64,000 nucleotides of DNA from Lysobacter sp036697405. GTDB lineage: Bacteria > Pseudomonadota > Gammaproteobacteria > Xanthomonadales > Xanthomonadaceae. Shown one piece after another: positions 17,049 through 25,053 of the stretch. The stretch is taken from the NCBI RefSeq assembly GCF_036697405.1, contig NZ_JBAHWA010000008.1, positions 134,169-198,168 on the forward strand. The letters are read 5' to 3'. Position 1 is the first letter of the stretch, and the number at the start of each line of letters is the position of its first letter. A model generated the notes under the pieces. It saw only the letters and a program-made list of their open reading frames with translations, did no database searches and was not told where the DNA came from. Both the position numbers and the translations under genes were made by a program.

Positions 17049-17591
17049 TTAACGCTGCGGCCGCGCGATCGTGTCGTCGCCGGCCTGCGCCAACGCGGGC
17101 GCCGCATCCAGACTGGCGGCCGCGCGCATGGGCAGCTCTGGCAGTTCGCTGTCGTCGACCCAGTGCGCGCCGCGCGGGTCGCTGACGCCGCCGCCGATCA
17201 CCACTATGACATCGGGCCCGGCCGGCTCTTCGCACTCCGCCGTGGCCGCGGCGGGCACCAGCGGCACGACCGCGACTGGAGACGCCGTGGGTTGCATCGT
17301 CGTTGCGTCGATCGACGATGGCGGATCGGCGGCGAAGGCGCCACCAGAGACCAGGGTGGCGGCGATCGCGATGCCGAAACCCGCGCCACGGCGCAGAGGC
17401 GCCGGCCGAGGCACACGGTAGGACACGCAGATCGGCCCCGACGCGGCCTGCAGCAGGCCGCGCCGCTCCGCCTCGCTCATGCCGTCCAGGGCGTGCACCT
17501 GGGTCTTGCAGTGGCCGCAATAACCGTTCAAGCGGCGCAATTCGTCGATGCCGAGCGGGCAAGGCTGGTCGATCTTGGGAACCAGGGTCAT
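17049..17591 (-). CDS. Four-cysteine-motif membrane protein, tandem paralogue B
   Basis: 180-residue protein. The N-terminal module of about 60 residues has C11, C25, C28 and C55 (CPLGIDELRRLNGYCGHC, then GPICVSYR), which looks like a zinc- or redox-type knuckle. It resembles the short Cys motif at the N-terminus of many Bacteroidetes envelope proteins (C...GxxCxxCxxxVxD...MSxxE...C). Next comes one hydrophobic segment (about 70-88, GAGFGIAIAATLVSGGAFA), then a disordered Pro/Ala stretch. It ends with a conserved tail VSDPRGAHWVDDSELPELPM. The Cys module probably faces the cytosol and the tail the periplasm. It converges on the transglutaminase-like gene and follows its paralogue after 33 bases. 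No function is known. Confidence 0.8.
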   Translation of the reverse strand: MTLVPKIDQPCPLGIDELRRLNGYCGHCKTQVHALDGMSEAERRGLLQAASGPICVSYRVPRPAPLRRGAGFGIAIAATLVSGGAFAADPPSSIDATTMQPTASPVAVVPLVPAAATAECEEPAGPDVIVVIGGGVSDPRGAHWVDDSELPELPMRAAASLDAAPALAQAGDDTIARPQR

Positions 17592-17624
17592 GGCGGGCGT
17601 TCCTGCGAAGGTGGGATACGGTCG

Positions 17625-18158
17625 CTAACGGCTAGCGCGCGGCAACGGGGTTGGCGGCGTCGGCGCCGCGGCCGTCGTGTCGTCCAACGCCGCGGCCTCG
17701 CGCATGGGCAGTTCGGGCAGCTCGCTGTCGTCTGCCCAATGCGCGTCGCGCGGGTCGCTGACGCCGCCCACGAACTCGATCATCTCGATGCTCGTGACCT
17801 CATCGGCGCAGTCCTTGGCTGGCGCCTGCGCCAGCAATGGCGTGGGCGCAACCGGCGTGGCCGATGCGGGTTGTGGCGGCAGCAGCGGCGGATCGGAGGC
17901 GTAGGCGCCCGCCGACACCAGGCTCGCCGCGATCGCGATGCCGAAGCCGGCGCCGCGCCGCGACGCGCGCGGCCGTTCGGAGCGATAGGACACGCAGATC
18001 GGGCCGTCGGCGGCGATCAGCAGCGCGTGCCGTTCGTCGTCGCTCAAGGCATCCAAACGGTGCACGTGCTTGTCGCAGCGCGCGCAATGCCCGTCCAGCC
18101 GGCGTTGTTCGTCGATCCCCAGCGGGCAGGGCGAGTCGATTTTCGGTACCTGAGCCAT
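17625..18158 (-). CDS. Four-cysteine-motif membrane protein, tandem paralogue A
   Basis: 177 residues, colinear with the neighbouring paralogue. Cys positions are identical (C11, C25, C28, C55; CPLGIDEQRRLDGHCARC and GPICVSYR). It has the same single membrane segment (GAGFGIAIAASLVSAGAYA), a variable Pro/Ala linker, and the same tail VSDPRDAHWADDSELPELPM. The Cys module, membrane segment and tail are conserved while the linker has diverged, so those three parts are under selection. AAAAGGGGGA before the ATG is a strong ribosome site. The two genes probably form one transcript arising by duplication. The next gene upstream is a divergent Coa1-like gene. No function is known. Confidence 0.8.
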   Translation of the reverse strand: MAQVPKIDSPCPLGIDEQRRLDGHCARCDKHVHRLDALSDDERHALLIAADGPICVSYRSERPRASRRGAGFGIAIAASLVSAGAYASDPPLLPPQPASATPVAPTPLLAQAPAKDCADEVTSIEMIEFVGGVSDPRDAHWADDSELPELPMREAAALDDTTAAAPTPPTPLPRASR

Positions 18159-18271
18159 GCATCCCCCTTTTCCTGCGTTTTTACCATGGCGCCCACGCGC
18201 CGGCACGCGGCGCCTTGGCGCCGGGCCCGGGACTGCGGATACTGCGCCCATACGCCCCCGGGAACGCCCGC

Positions 18272-18763
18272 ATGTCCGCCACCCCGCCGCCTCTGCCCCA
18301 GCGCGATTGGGCGCAACGCAATCGCCTGTGGTTCCTGCCGCTGCTGGTGGTGCTGGGACTGGCGCTGATCGTCGGCGTGTTCGGCGGGGTGTTCTCGATG
18401 GTCAGGGGCCAGATCACCTCCCACCCCGCCTATATCGAGGCGATGGCGAAGGCGCGCGCGAATCCGCAGGTGGTCGCCGGGCTCGGCGAGCCTATCGAAG
18501 CGGGCATGTTCACGATGGGCAGCGTCGTAGCCAACAGCGAAGGCGGGCACGCGTTTCTGGATATTCCGCTGATCGGCCCCAAGGCCCAGGCCGAGCTGTC
18601 GGTGGTGGCGACGAACGACGGGCCGGGTCAGCCCTGGAACTACATGACCATGGCGGTGACCATGCCCGACGGCAGCGAAATCTCGCTGATCGCGACCGAC
18701 CCGCCCGACCTGTCCACCGCGCCCGGCTGCGATCGCCCCTCGGACGACAGCGACGACACCTGA
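18272..18763 (+). CDS. Coa1-like membrane-anchored protein
   Basis: 163 residues. An N-terminal Pro-rich stretch is followed by one transmembrane helix (LWFLPLLVVLGLALIVGVFGGVF), then a soluble domain of about 110 residues. This contains HPAYIEAMAKARANPQVVAGLGEPIE and GHAFLDIPLIGPKAQAELSVVA, which is the pattern of the Coa1 (cytochrome oxidase complex assembly protein 1) family. Bacterial members are membrane-anchored and poorly studied, so a role in respiratory-complex assembly is only a family-level suggestion. The start MSATPPPLPQRDW is preferred because upstream in-frame sequence is not family-like. It is divergent from the four-Cys paralogues. Confidence 0.75.
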   Translation: MSATPPPLPQRDWAQRNRLWFLPLLVVLGLALIVGVFGGVFSMVRGQITSHPAYIEAMAKARANPQVVAGLGEPIEAGMFTMGSVVANSEGGHAFLDIPLIGPKAQAELSVVATNDGPGQPWNYMTMAVTMPDGSEISLIATDPPDLSTAPGCDRPSDDSDDT

Positions 18764-18848
18764 CGACGGGCGACGTGACCTACGGCGCATGCCCGCGCCC
18801 GGCTCTGGGCCTATGGTCGGCGGACCTCCCACCGGCCATCCGTCGCCC

Positions 18849-20651
18849 ATGAAGACCCTCGCTCTCGCGATTTCCCTGGCGCTGCTCGCGCCGTCCGCCG
18901 CGTTCGCCGCGCAGGCGGCCGCCCAGCCCGCCGCCGCCGCCACGAAACCCGTACCGGCCTGGGTCACCACCAGCAACGGCTACGCCCAGATCCTGCTCAA
19001 GGCGCAAGGCGAGTTCGCGCCGGAGCAGATGTCGTTCTTCGGCGTGCCCGGTTTCGACGAGCGCGTGACCGACCTCAAGCCCGACACCGGCAAGCGCTTC
19101 CGCGCCGCCATCGCCAAGGCGCGCGACGAACTGCGCGGCAAGCTCCAGCTCGAGCGCAACCCGGACGTGCGCCAGGACCTGGAGATCATGATCGCCGCCG
19201 CCGACCAGAGCATCGCCGGCAGCGAACTCAACGAACGCCTGACCCTGCCGTGGAACGACGCGCCGCAAATGGTGTTCCAGGGCATGCAGGGCCTGCTGTC
19301 CGACCAGACCCCGCCGGAGCGTCGCGCGCGCGCGTTGACGCGATTGAAGAACTACGTCGGCCAGGGCGCGGAAAGCACGCCGATCACCGTGCTCGCGCGC
19401 CAGCGCTACGAGGAGCGCGCGACCGATCCGGCCAAGCTGCGTCCGACCAAGCTGGAAGTCGAACAGGCGCTGGGCAACGTCGAGACCTACGCGGCCGGTA
19501 TCCGCAAGCTGTTCGAGAAGTACAAGATCGCCGACGCCGAGCCGGCGCTGAAGGCGATGGAGCAGCAGTTCAAGGATTACGCGACCTGGGCGCGCGCCAC
19601 GGTGCTGCCGCAGGCGCGCAGCGACAATCGCCTGCCGCCCGAGCTGTATGCATTCGGGCTCAAGCAGTACGGCATCGACGTCGACCCGCAGCTGCTGATC
19701 CGCCGCGCCCAGGTCGAATTCATGGAAACCCGCGCGGCGATGCGCCAGCTCGCGCCGCTGGTCGCGCAGTCCAAGGGCCTGACCGGCGTCGACGGCCACG
19801 ACTACGTCGCCGTCATCAACGCGCTGAAGAAGAACAGCATTCCCAACGACCAGCTGGAAGCGCGCTACCGCACGGTGATCGACGCGATCGATCCGATCAT
19901 CCGCAAGGAGAAGATCGTCGACGTGCCGCAGCGCCCGATGGTGATGCGACTGGGCAGCGAAGCCGAATCGGCGGCGCAGCCGGCGCCGCACTTCCTGCCG
20001 GCGCCGCTGATCGGCAACACCGGCCAGCAGGGTCAGTTCGTGCTGCCGATCGCCGTCCCCAACCCCGGCGGCAGCGCCCTGCACTACGACGATTTCAACT
20101 TCGACTCGGTGGCCTGGACCCTGTCGGCGCACGAGGGCCGCCCGGGTCACGAGCTGCAGTTCACCGCCATGGTCGAGCGCGGCATCTCGCTGGCGCGCAC
20201 CATGTTCGCGTTCAACTCGGTCAACGTCGAAGGCTGGGCGTTGTACGCCGAAGCCGAAATGGTGCCGTACGAGCCGCTGGACGGCCAGCTGATCGCGCTG
20301 CAGTTCCGCCTGATGCGCGCCGCGCGCGCGATGCTGGACCCGATGCTCAACCTGGGCATGACCGATCGCGAGAGCGCGGGCAAGGTGCTGCGCGAGCAGG
20401 TCGGCTTGTCGCCGGCGATGACCAAGCAGGAACTGGACCGCTACACCTTCAACGCGCCCGGCCAGGCCGGCAGCTACTTCTACGGCTACAGCCGCATCCT
20501 CGAGCTGCGCATGGAAACCGAGCTGGCGCTGGGCGACAAGTTCGACCGCCTGGCGTTCAACAACTTCCTGCTCGACCAGGGCCTGCTGCCGCCGGACCAG
20601 TTGGCCAAGGCGGTGCGCGAGAACTTCGTCCCGGCCCAGCGCAAGCGCTGA
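18849..20651 (+). CDS. Exported DUF885 family metallopeptidase-like protein
   Basis: 600-residue exported protein with signal peptide MKTLALAISLALLAPSAAFA-A. Most of it is helical, typical of DUF885. The probable zinc site is in SAHEGRPGHELQF: the inverted-type HExxxGHE motif found in this family, which is distantly related to M32-like helical metallopeptidases. It is followed by FNSVNVEGWALYAEAEMV, whose Glu is the likely third ligand. A C-terminal YSRILELRMETELALGDKF stretch is also conserved. It is a predicted periplasmic peptidase of unknown substrate. The start chosen gives a clean signal peptide; a longer in-frame start 20 codons upstream would put Pro/Gly-rich sequence before it. Confidence 0.88.
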   Translation: MKTLALAISLALLAPSAAFAAQAAAQPAAAATKPVPAWVTTSNGYAQILLKAQGEFAPEQMSFFGVPGFDERVTDLKPDTGKRFRAAIAKARDELRGKLQLERNPDVRQDLEIMIAAADQSIAGSELNERLTLPWNDAPQMVFQGMQGLLSDQTPPERRARALTRLKNYVGQGAESTPITVLARQRYEERATDPAKLRPTKLEVEQALGNVETYAAGIRKLFEKYKIADAEPALKAMEQQFKDYATWARATVLPQARSDNRLPPELYAFGLKQYGIDVDPQLLIRRAQVEFMETRAAMRQLAPLVAQSKGLTGVDGHDYVAVINALKKNSIPNDQLEARYRTVIDAIDPIIRKEKIVDVPQRPMVMRLGSEAESAAQPAPHFLPAPLIGNTGQQGQFVLPIAVPNPGGSALHYDDFNFDSVAWTLSAHEGRPGHELQFTAMVERGISLARTMFAFNSVNVEGWALYAEAEMVPYEPLDGQLIALQFRLMRAARAMLDPMLNLGMTDRESAGKVLREQVGLSPAMTKQELDRYTFNAPGQAGSYFYGYSRILELRMETELALGDKFDRLAFNNFLLDQGLLPPDQLAKAVRENFVPAQRKR

Positions 20652-20666
20652 GCCCGGGCGACAGCC

Positions 20667-20695
20667 AGGCCGCGGGAGTTCGTCTCCCGCGGCCT
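20667..20695. terminator. Hairpin between convergent DUF885 and beta-lactamase-fold genes
   Basis: AGGCCGCGGGAG and CTCCCGCGGCCT form a perfect 12-bp stem around TTCGT, 15 bases after the DUF885 stop. There is no T-run, so it is a likely bidirectional transcript end. Confidence 0.6.
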
Positions 20696-20779
20696 GTCCG
20701 CGTCAGGGCCGCGCCGGCTCGGCGGCCGGCGGCCGGTGATCGCCAGAACTGGCCAAGCGGGGTTGCGACCAGCGCGCCC

Positions 20780-23080
20780 TCAGTAGTTCAGCCCCGGCGT
20801 CAGCACATGCAGGCCGAGCACGAAGACGACCACGATCGCGCAGGCCAGCGCGATCAGGGCGGCGCCGCCGCGGCGCCAGCCGTCGCGCGGCGCGCGCCAG
20901 GCGTCGGCCGCGTCGGCGATCGCGAGCGCGGCGATCGGCAGCGACAGCAGGGCGAGCAATTGGGCGCAACGGATCCAGACGTCCAGCCCGCCGTCGAGCT
21001 GGGCGATGTCGGCGTCCGCGCGCGACAGCAGCCACAGCCATAGCGAGGCCATCGCCAGATTCGACGCCAGGCCCAGCCGCGTCGCCAGGCGCAAGCGGCG
21101 CGCGCGCCGATCCAGCGTCAGCCGGCGCCCGTAGTGGCGGCGCACCAGCGCGGCCAGCGGCCACAGCAGCAGTGCGAATGCGTGCAGGGCCAACGCGGCC
21201 AGCAACAACGGCAGCGACCAGCCCGCCGAGCGCCAGGCCGGCACCGGCTGCAGCCACAGCGCCGGCGGATGCGCGTCGCTGGCGACCGCGACCACCCGGC
21301 CGCGATCCAGTTTCGCCGCCAGCAGCGCGTCGCCGTCGATCTCGCGCCAGACGTAGGGCCGTACCTCGCGCCAGCGCCGCGGCTTGTCGTCCGCGCCGCG
21401 CAGCGACGAGACCGTGAGGCTGCCGTCCTCGTGCAGCGCTATCTTGGTTTGCGACAGATAGCGCGCGAGCGCGAACACGTTGCTGAAGGATGCGCGGCTG
21501 CTCTCGTAGCGGCCGACCAGCTGGCGGCCGTGCGCTCGCGCGCTGGCCAGGGTCGGTTCGGGCCTGGCCAGGCGCGGGAAGTAGCGCTGCTTGAAGGCGC
21601 GCACCACTTCGCGGCGCAAGGCCGAGGCGCCGGCGCCGGGTCCGTCGACCGACACGAACAAACCGACCTGGGCCTCGGGAAACAGCAGCAGGCTGCTCTG
21701 GAAGGCCTCGGTGGCGCCGTCGTGCCCGATCGTGAGCACGCCGTTGCGGTCGTTGCGGAAGTAGCCCAGCGCCATCGCGTTCAAGGCCGGAAACGGCCGA
21801 TACGCGGGCGCGTGCATGCGCCGCGCGGTGCCGGGCTGCAGCAGCACGGCCTCGCCGAGGCGGCCTTCGCCCAATTGCATCAGCATGAAGCGCGCCATGT
21901 CTTCGGCCGACGCCGACAGGCTGCCGGCGGGTGCGGGATTGACCAGCTCGAACGCGCGCGCCGGCGCGCCGCGGCCGTCGCGGTAGGCGCCGGCCAGGTC
22001 CGCCGCCAGCGCCGGCGGCAGCGGCTGCCGGAAGCTGGAGTGGTACATGCCCAGCGGGCGCAGCACCTCGGCCTCGATGTAGTCCTCGTAGCGCTGGCGG
22101 GTCACGCGTTCGACCACATAGCCGGCGAGCGCGGCGCCGTAGTTGGAATAGGCCGGCACCTCGCCGGGCGCGAACACGCGCTCGGGCTGCACCGATTTCA
22201 GATAGCTCGCGGTGGAGCGCAGGGCGCGCGGATCGGCCGCGAACAGATGCTTCAGCGATTCCTCGAAGCCCGCGGTATGCGTCATCAGCTGGCGCATGCT
22301 CACCGGCCGGCCGCGGTAGGGCGGAATCTTGAAGTCGAGGTAGCGATTGATGTCGGCGTCCAGGTCGATGCGGCCGCGCTCGACCTGCTGCATCACCGCG
22401 GTCCAGGTGAACAGCTTGGACACCGAGCCGGGCCGGAACAGGCTGCGCGCCGGATCGACCGGCCGGCGGCGGGCGACATCGGCGTAGCCATAGCCCTTGC
22501 TCAACAGCAGGCGGCCGTCCTTGACCACGGCCAGGGTCACGCCGGCGACATCGCTGCGCGCGAGCGCGCTGCCGATCACGCCGTCGAAATAGGCCAGGGC
22601 ATCGGCGGCATCCAGTTGCGGCGCGGCATCGGCCTGCAGCGCGATCGCGGCGCCGGGCACGGGCGCGACCAGCGGCGGCAAGGCTTCGGGCAAAGGGAGT
22701 GCCGGATCCTGGCCCGGGTCTTCGGTGGGAGTCACCGCCAGCGCCGCCGCCGTCTCTTGCGCATCGGCCGCGACCGCAGCCACGGAATCGGGGCTGACAG
22801 GATCCGTGGCCGCCGGGTCGGTGGCCATGCTGCGGCTGGGCGCCGTGCCCGGACGCGGCGTCTCCTGCTCGAATACCACCGCGGCCGGATCGGCCGAGGC
22901 CGGCACCGGATCGGCGGACGCGGGCGACGGCGGGGCCGCGCCGGGCGGGGCTGGCGCGACCTGCGCGGCGGCGGCCGGCGGCGCGGCGGCGACCTGCAGC
23001 GACTGCCCTGCGGCGATCGCGAGCGCGAGCAGGACCAGACCGACCCGGCCGGCGAAGCTATCCAGCGACTTAGGCACCAC
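20780..23080 (-). CDS. Beta-lactamase-fold serine hydrolase with C-terminal membrane domain
   Basis: 766 residues. A signal peptide is followed by about 130 residues of Pro/Ala-rich, probably disordered linker. Next comes a class C-type serine hydrolase domain (about 180-540) with S219-x-x-K222 (SVSK), Y311-S312-N313 and a late HDG (IGHDGATEAF) in place of KTG. After a beta-rich segment there are four hydrophobic helices at the C-terminus (for example WSLPLLLAALALHAFALLLWP and AALIALACAIVVVFVLGLHV). It is therefore exported and held by its C-terminus in the inner membrane, with the catalytic domain in the periplasm. Such domains are esterases or D-aminopeptidases acting on cell-wall peptides more often than true beta-lactamases. 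The start GTG, with AGGGGAG eight bases upstream, gives a proper signal peptide. Confidence 0.85.
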   Translation of the reverse strand: MVPKSLDSFAGRVGLVLLALAIAAGQSLQVAAAPPAAAAQVAPAPPGAAPPSPASADPVPASADPAAVVFEQETPRPGTAPSRSMATDPAATDPVSPDSVAAVAADAQETAAALAVTPTEDPGQDPALPLPEALPPLVAPVPGAAIALQADAAPQLDAADALAYFDGVIGSALARSDVAGVTLAVVKDGRLLLSKGYGYADVARRRPVDPARSLFRPGSVSKLFTWTAVMQQVERGRIDLDADINRYLDFKIPPYRGRPVSMRQLMTHTAGFEESLKHLFAADPRALRSTASYLKSVQPERVFAPGEVPAYSNYGAALAGYVVERVTRQRYEDYIEAEVLRPLGMYHSSFRQPLPPALAADLAGAYRDGRGAPARAFELVNPAPAGSLSASAEDMARFMLMQLGEGRLGEAVLLQPGTARRMHAPAYRPFPALNAMALGYFRNDRNGVLTIGHDGATEAFQSSLLLFPEAQVGLFVSVDGPGAGASALRREVVRAFKQRYFPRLARPEPTLASARAHGRQLVGRYESSRASFSNVFALARYLSQTKIALHEDGSLTVSSLRGADDKPRRWREVRPYVWREIDGDALLAAKLDRGRVVAVASDAHPPALWLQPVPAWRSAGWSLPLLLAALALHAFALLLWPLAALVRRHYGRRLTLDRRARRLRLATRLGLASNLAMASLWLWLLSRADADIAQLDGGLDVWIRCAQLLALLSLPIAALAIADAADAWRAPRDGWRRGGAALIALACAIVVVFVLGLHVLTPGLNY

Positions 23081-23184
23081 GACGACTCCCCTGTGCGACC
23101 GACACGGCCGGCGGCGCGCCACATCCTAAGCGCTGGGACCCGCCACGACCGGTCTTGCACCGGCAATTTGCCATAATGTCAATG

Positions 23185-23206
23185 GATTTTCCAAATAGCC
23201 AAAATC
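23185..23206. promoter_or_regulatory. Low-GC dyad (GATTTT-N10-AAAATC) upstream of the XRE regulator gene
   Basis: A perfect 6-bp inverted repeat lies in an unusually A+T-rich stretch of about 50 bases between the divergent hydrolase and regulator genes. It sits about 46 to 67 bases upstream of the predicted start of the regulator transcript. It is a candidate operator, perhaps for autoregulation; this is an inference. Confidence 0.4.
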
Positions 23207-23239
23207 GATGATCGCTTGGCAGGCCTCTCGTCTTGGCCC

Positions 23240-23245
23240 TAAAGT
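23240..23245 (+). promoter_or_regulatory. Predicted -10 box (TAAAGT) of the XRE-cupin regulator, leaderless
   Basis: TAAAGT ends six bases before the ATG and no Shine-Dalgarno sequence is present, as at several other genes here. Confidence 0.4.
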
Positions 23246-23251
23246 TCGGGC

Positions 23252-24001
23252 ATGACCTCCAATACACGCGCAGCACGCCCTAAGCGTGAGCCCAAAGGCG
23301 GCGCTTCCGGCATCGCCTCGCAGCCCGGCGACACCCTGCGCGCGCTGCGCACGAAGCGCGGCTGGACCCTGTCGGAGCTCAGCGACCGCACCGGCCTGCC
23401 GATCTCGACCCTGTCCAAGGTCGAGAACAATCGCATGTCGCTGACCTACGACAAGCTGGCGCGCATCAGCCGCGGGCTGGAGATCGACATCGCCGACCTG
23501 TTCGGCTCGTCCTCGCCGGCGCCGCCGCAGCAAGTGCCGACCGGACGGCGCAGCATCACCCGCGCCAACGAAGGCTACGCGATCGACACCGAGAACTACG
23601 GCCAGCGTTTTCCGGCCTCGGAACTGCGCCAGAAGCGCTTCACGCCGATCGTGGCGGAGATCCGCGCGCGCTCGCTGCAGGAATTCGGCGACCTGATCCG
23701 TCACCCGGGCGAGGAGTTCGCGCTGGTGCTGGAAGGGACCCTGGAGCTGCACACCGATCTGTACGCGCCGGCGCGCCTGGAAGTCGGCGACTCGATCTAT
23801 TTCGACAGCAACATGGGCCACGCCTATATCGCCTTCGGCGAGGCCACCTGCCGCGTGCTGTCGGTGTGCACCGAGGCGGAACCGCCCGAGAGCCTGCGCG
23901 CCAGCTATCAGGCCGCCGCCGCTGCCGCCGGTACCCGTGCCGTGGCCGCCGCCGCCGCGAGCCGCCCGGCGCCGACCCGGCGGCGCAGCGCCGCCGGCTA
24001 A
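23252..24001 (+). CDS. XRE family transcriptional regulator with C-terminal cupin domain
   Basis: 249 residues. The N-terminal helix-turn-helix (about 25-85) reads DTLRALRTKRGWTLSELSDRTGLPISTLSKVENNRMSLTYDKLARISRGLEI, the XRE/Cro pattern. A cupin domain follows (about 125-205) with HPGEEFALVLEGTLELHTDLY and VGDSIYFDSNMGHAYI, typical of metabolite-sensing regulators of the SutR/PuuR kind. The tail is a low-complexity Ala/Arg stretch. The ligand is unknown. It lies between a cell-wall-type hydrolase and a YdcF-like gene, 1 kb before the pigment locus. Control of any of these is possible but unproven. Confidence 0.9.
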   Translation: MTSNTRAARPKREPKGGASGIASQPGDTLRALRTKRGWTLSELSDRTGLPISTLSKVENNRMSLTYDKLARISRGLEIDIADLFGSSSPAPPQQVPTGRRSITRANEGYAIDTENYGQRFPASELRQKRFTPIVAEIRARSLQEFGDLIRHPGEEFALVLEGTLELHTDLYAPARLEVGDSIYFDSNMGHAYIAFGEATCRVLSVCTEAEPPESLRASYQAAAAAAGTRAVAAAAASRPAPTRRRSAAG

Positions 24002-24190
24002 GCCGCCGCGCCGGCGCGGCCTGCGTCGCAATGCCGGCCCAGGGCCGGAAACAGCGTCCCAGCCGCTCGAATCGGTCGCGAACCCGGGCGATTTCTCGAT
24101 CGGAAAACGGCCGCCGGCGCGTAAATCCCTGCCGCGACCACCCTACCCCGCGCAACGCGACGGCGCGCGCAAAACCGCAAGCGTGCGGGC

Positions 24191-24874
24191 TCAGCTCACC
24201 CGCGACAGCATGCGGCGGTGGCCGATCAGGCGCGCCCAGCGCGCGCCGATATCGCTCATGCACACGTAGGCCGCTTCGCCGGCCAGGCGCATCAGCATGC
24301 GCGGGCCCAGCTGCAACCGCGGCTCGGCCGCGCACAACTCCCAATCGAAACCGAGCTGGCGCGCGAACAGGGCGCAACGCGCGAGGTGATAGCGGCTGCT
24401 GAGCAGGGTCACGCGCGAGCGCATGCCCTCGCCGAGCAGGTGGCGGGCGTTGCGCAGGTTCTGCAGGGTGTCGCGCGATTCGGCTTCCAGGCGCAGCGGC
24501 GCGTCCGGCGATACGCCGCGCGCGAACAGTCCGCCGCGCGCGACCTCGGCTTCGCTGGGCTCGTCGGGCGCGCCGCCGCCCAGCAGCACCACGCTGGCCG
24601 GCGGACGTTCGCGCCACAGCGACACCGCACGATCCAGGCGCGCCTCGAAATCGCGGTCGATGCGCCCGCGCGGGGCGTGCTTGCCGAACAGCAGCACGCA
24701 TTCGCCGCGCTCGGGCTGGCAGGGCGCGTTGCGCGCCACCCGCAGCACGTGCACGAAGTAACCGACGTAGACCAGGCCCGCGCTCAAGGCGCACACCGTC
24801 GTGGCCACCGCGCAGGCGTGCAGCACGTCGCGATCGCCGAACAAGGCCAGGCGGTGGGCGGTACGGCTGGACAT
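24191..24874 (-). CDS. YdcF/SanA-like DUF218 membrane protein
   Basis: 227 residues. An N-terminal transmembrane helix (HACAVATTVCALSAGLVYVGYFV) is followed by a DUF218 domain. This has VLLFGKHAPRGRIDRDFEARLDRAVSLW, SVVLLGGGAPDEPSEAEVA, LEAESRDTLQNLRNAR (the family's E-x-x-S-x-x-T-x-x-N motif) and VTLLSSRYHLARCALFAR. Family members such as SanA and ElyC in E. coli affect the cell envelope. The DUF218 domain is probably periplasmic. The start MSSRTAHRLALF is supported by the helix position. It is divergent from the pigment operon and convergent with the XRE gene. Confidence 0.88.
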   Translation of the reverse strand: MSSRTAHRLALFGDRDVLHACAVATTVCALSAGLVYVGYFVHVLRVARNAPCQPERGECVLLFGKHAPRGRIDRDFEARLDRAVSLWRERPPASVVLLGGGAPDEPSEAEVARGGLFARGVSPDAPLRLEAESRDTLQNLRNARHLLGEGMRSRVTLLSSRYHLARCALFARQLGFDWELCAAEPRLQLGPRMLMRLAGEAAYVCMSDIGARWARLIGHRRMLSRVS

Positions 24875-25020
24875 GCGCGGATGCGGGCGGGAATAACGGC
24901 GGGATGCGCAGTCTACGCCTGCGGCGCGGCGCCGCCGCGTGCCTCGGGGCCGGACCGGCGCAGGCGCGCGACCCCGCGCAAGCTGAACGCCGCGGCGTAA
25001 TCGCGCCGCGCCGCGCTGGC

Positions 25021-25026
25021 TATACT
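25021..25026 (+). promoter_or_regulatory. Predicted -10 box (TATACT) of the pigment ketosynthase operon
   Basis: TATACT lies 27 bases before the GTG start of the ketosynthase gene, giving a leader of about 20 bases with CGGAG as ribosome site. It is the best -10 match in the divergent region shared with the YdcF-like gene. Confidence 0.45.
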
Positions 25027-25053
25027 CCGGCCTGATCTCGCCCGGAGTCCTGC

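Noticed and set aside
20780..23080. An antibiotic-resistance beta-lactamase
   Set aside because: The late motif is HDG rather than KTG, and the protein has a membrane domain and long linker. The family is dominated by esterases and peptidases, so resistance cannot be claimed.
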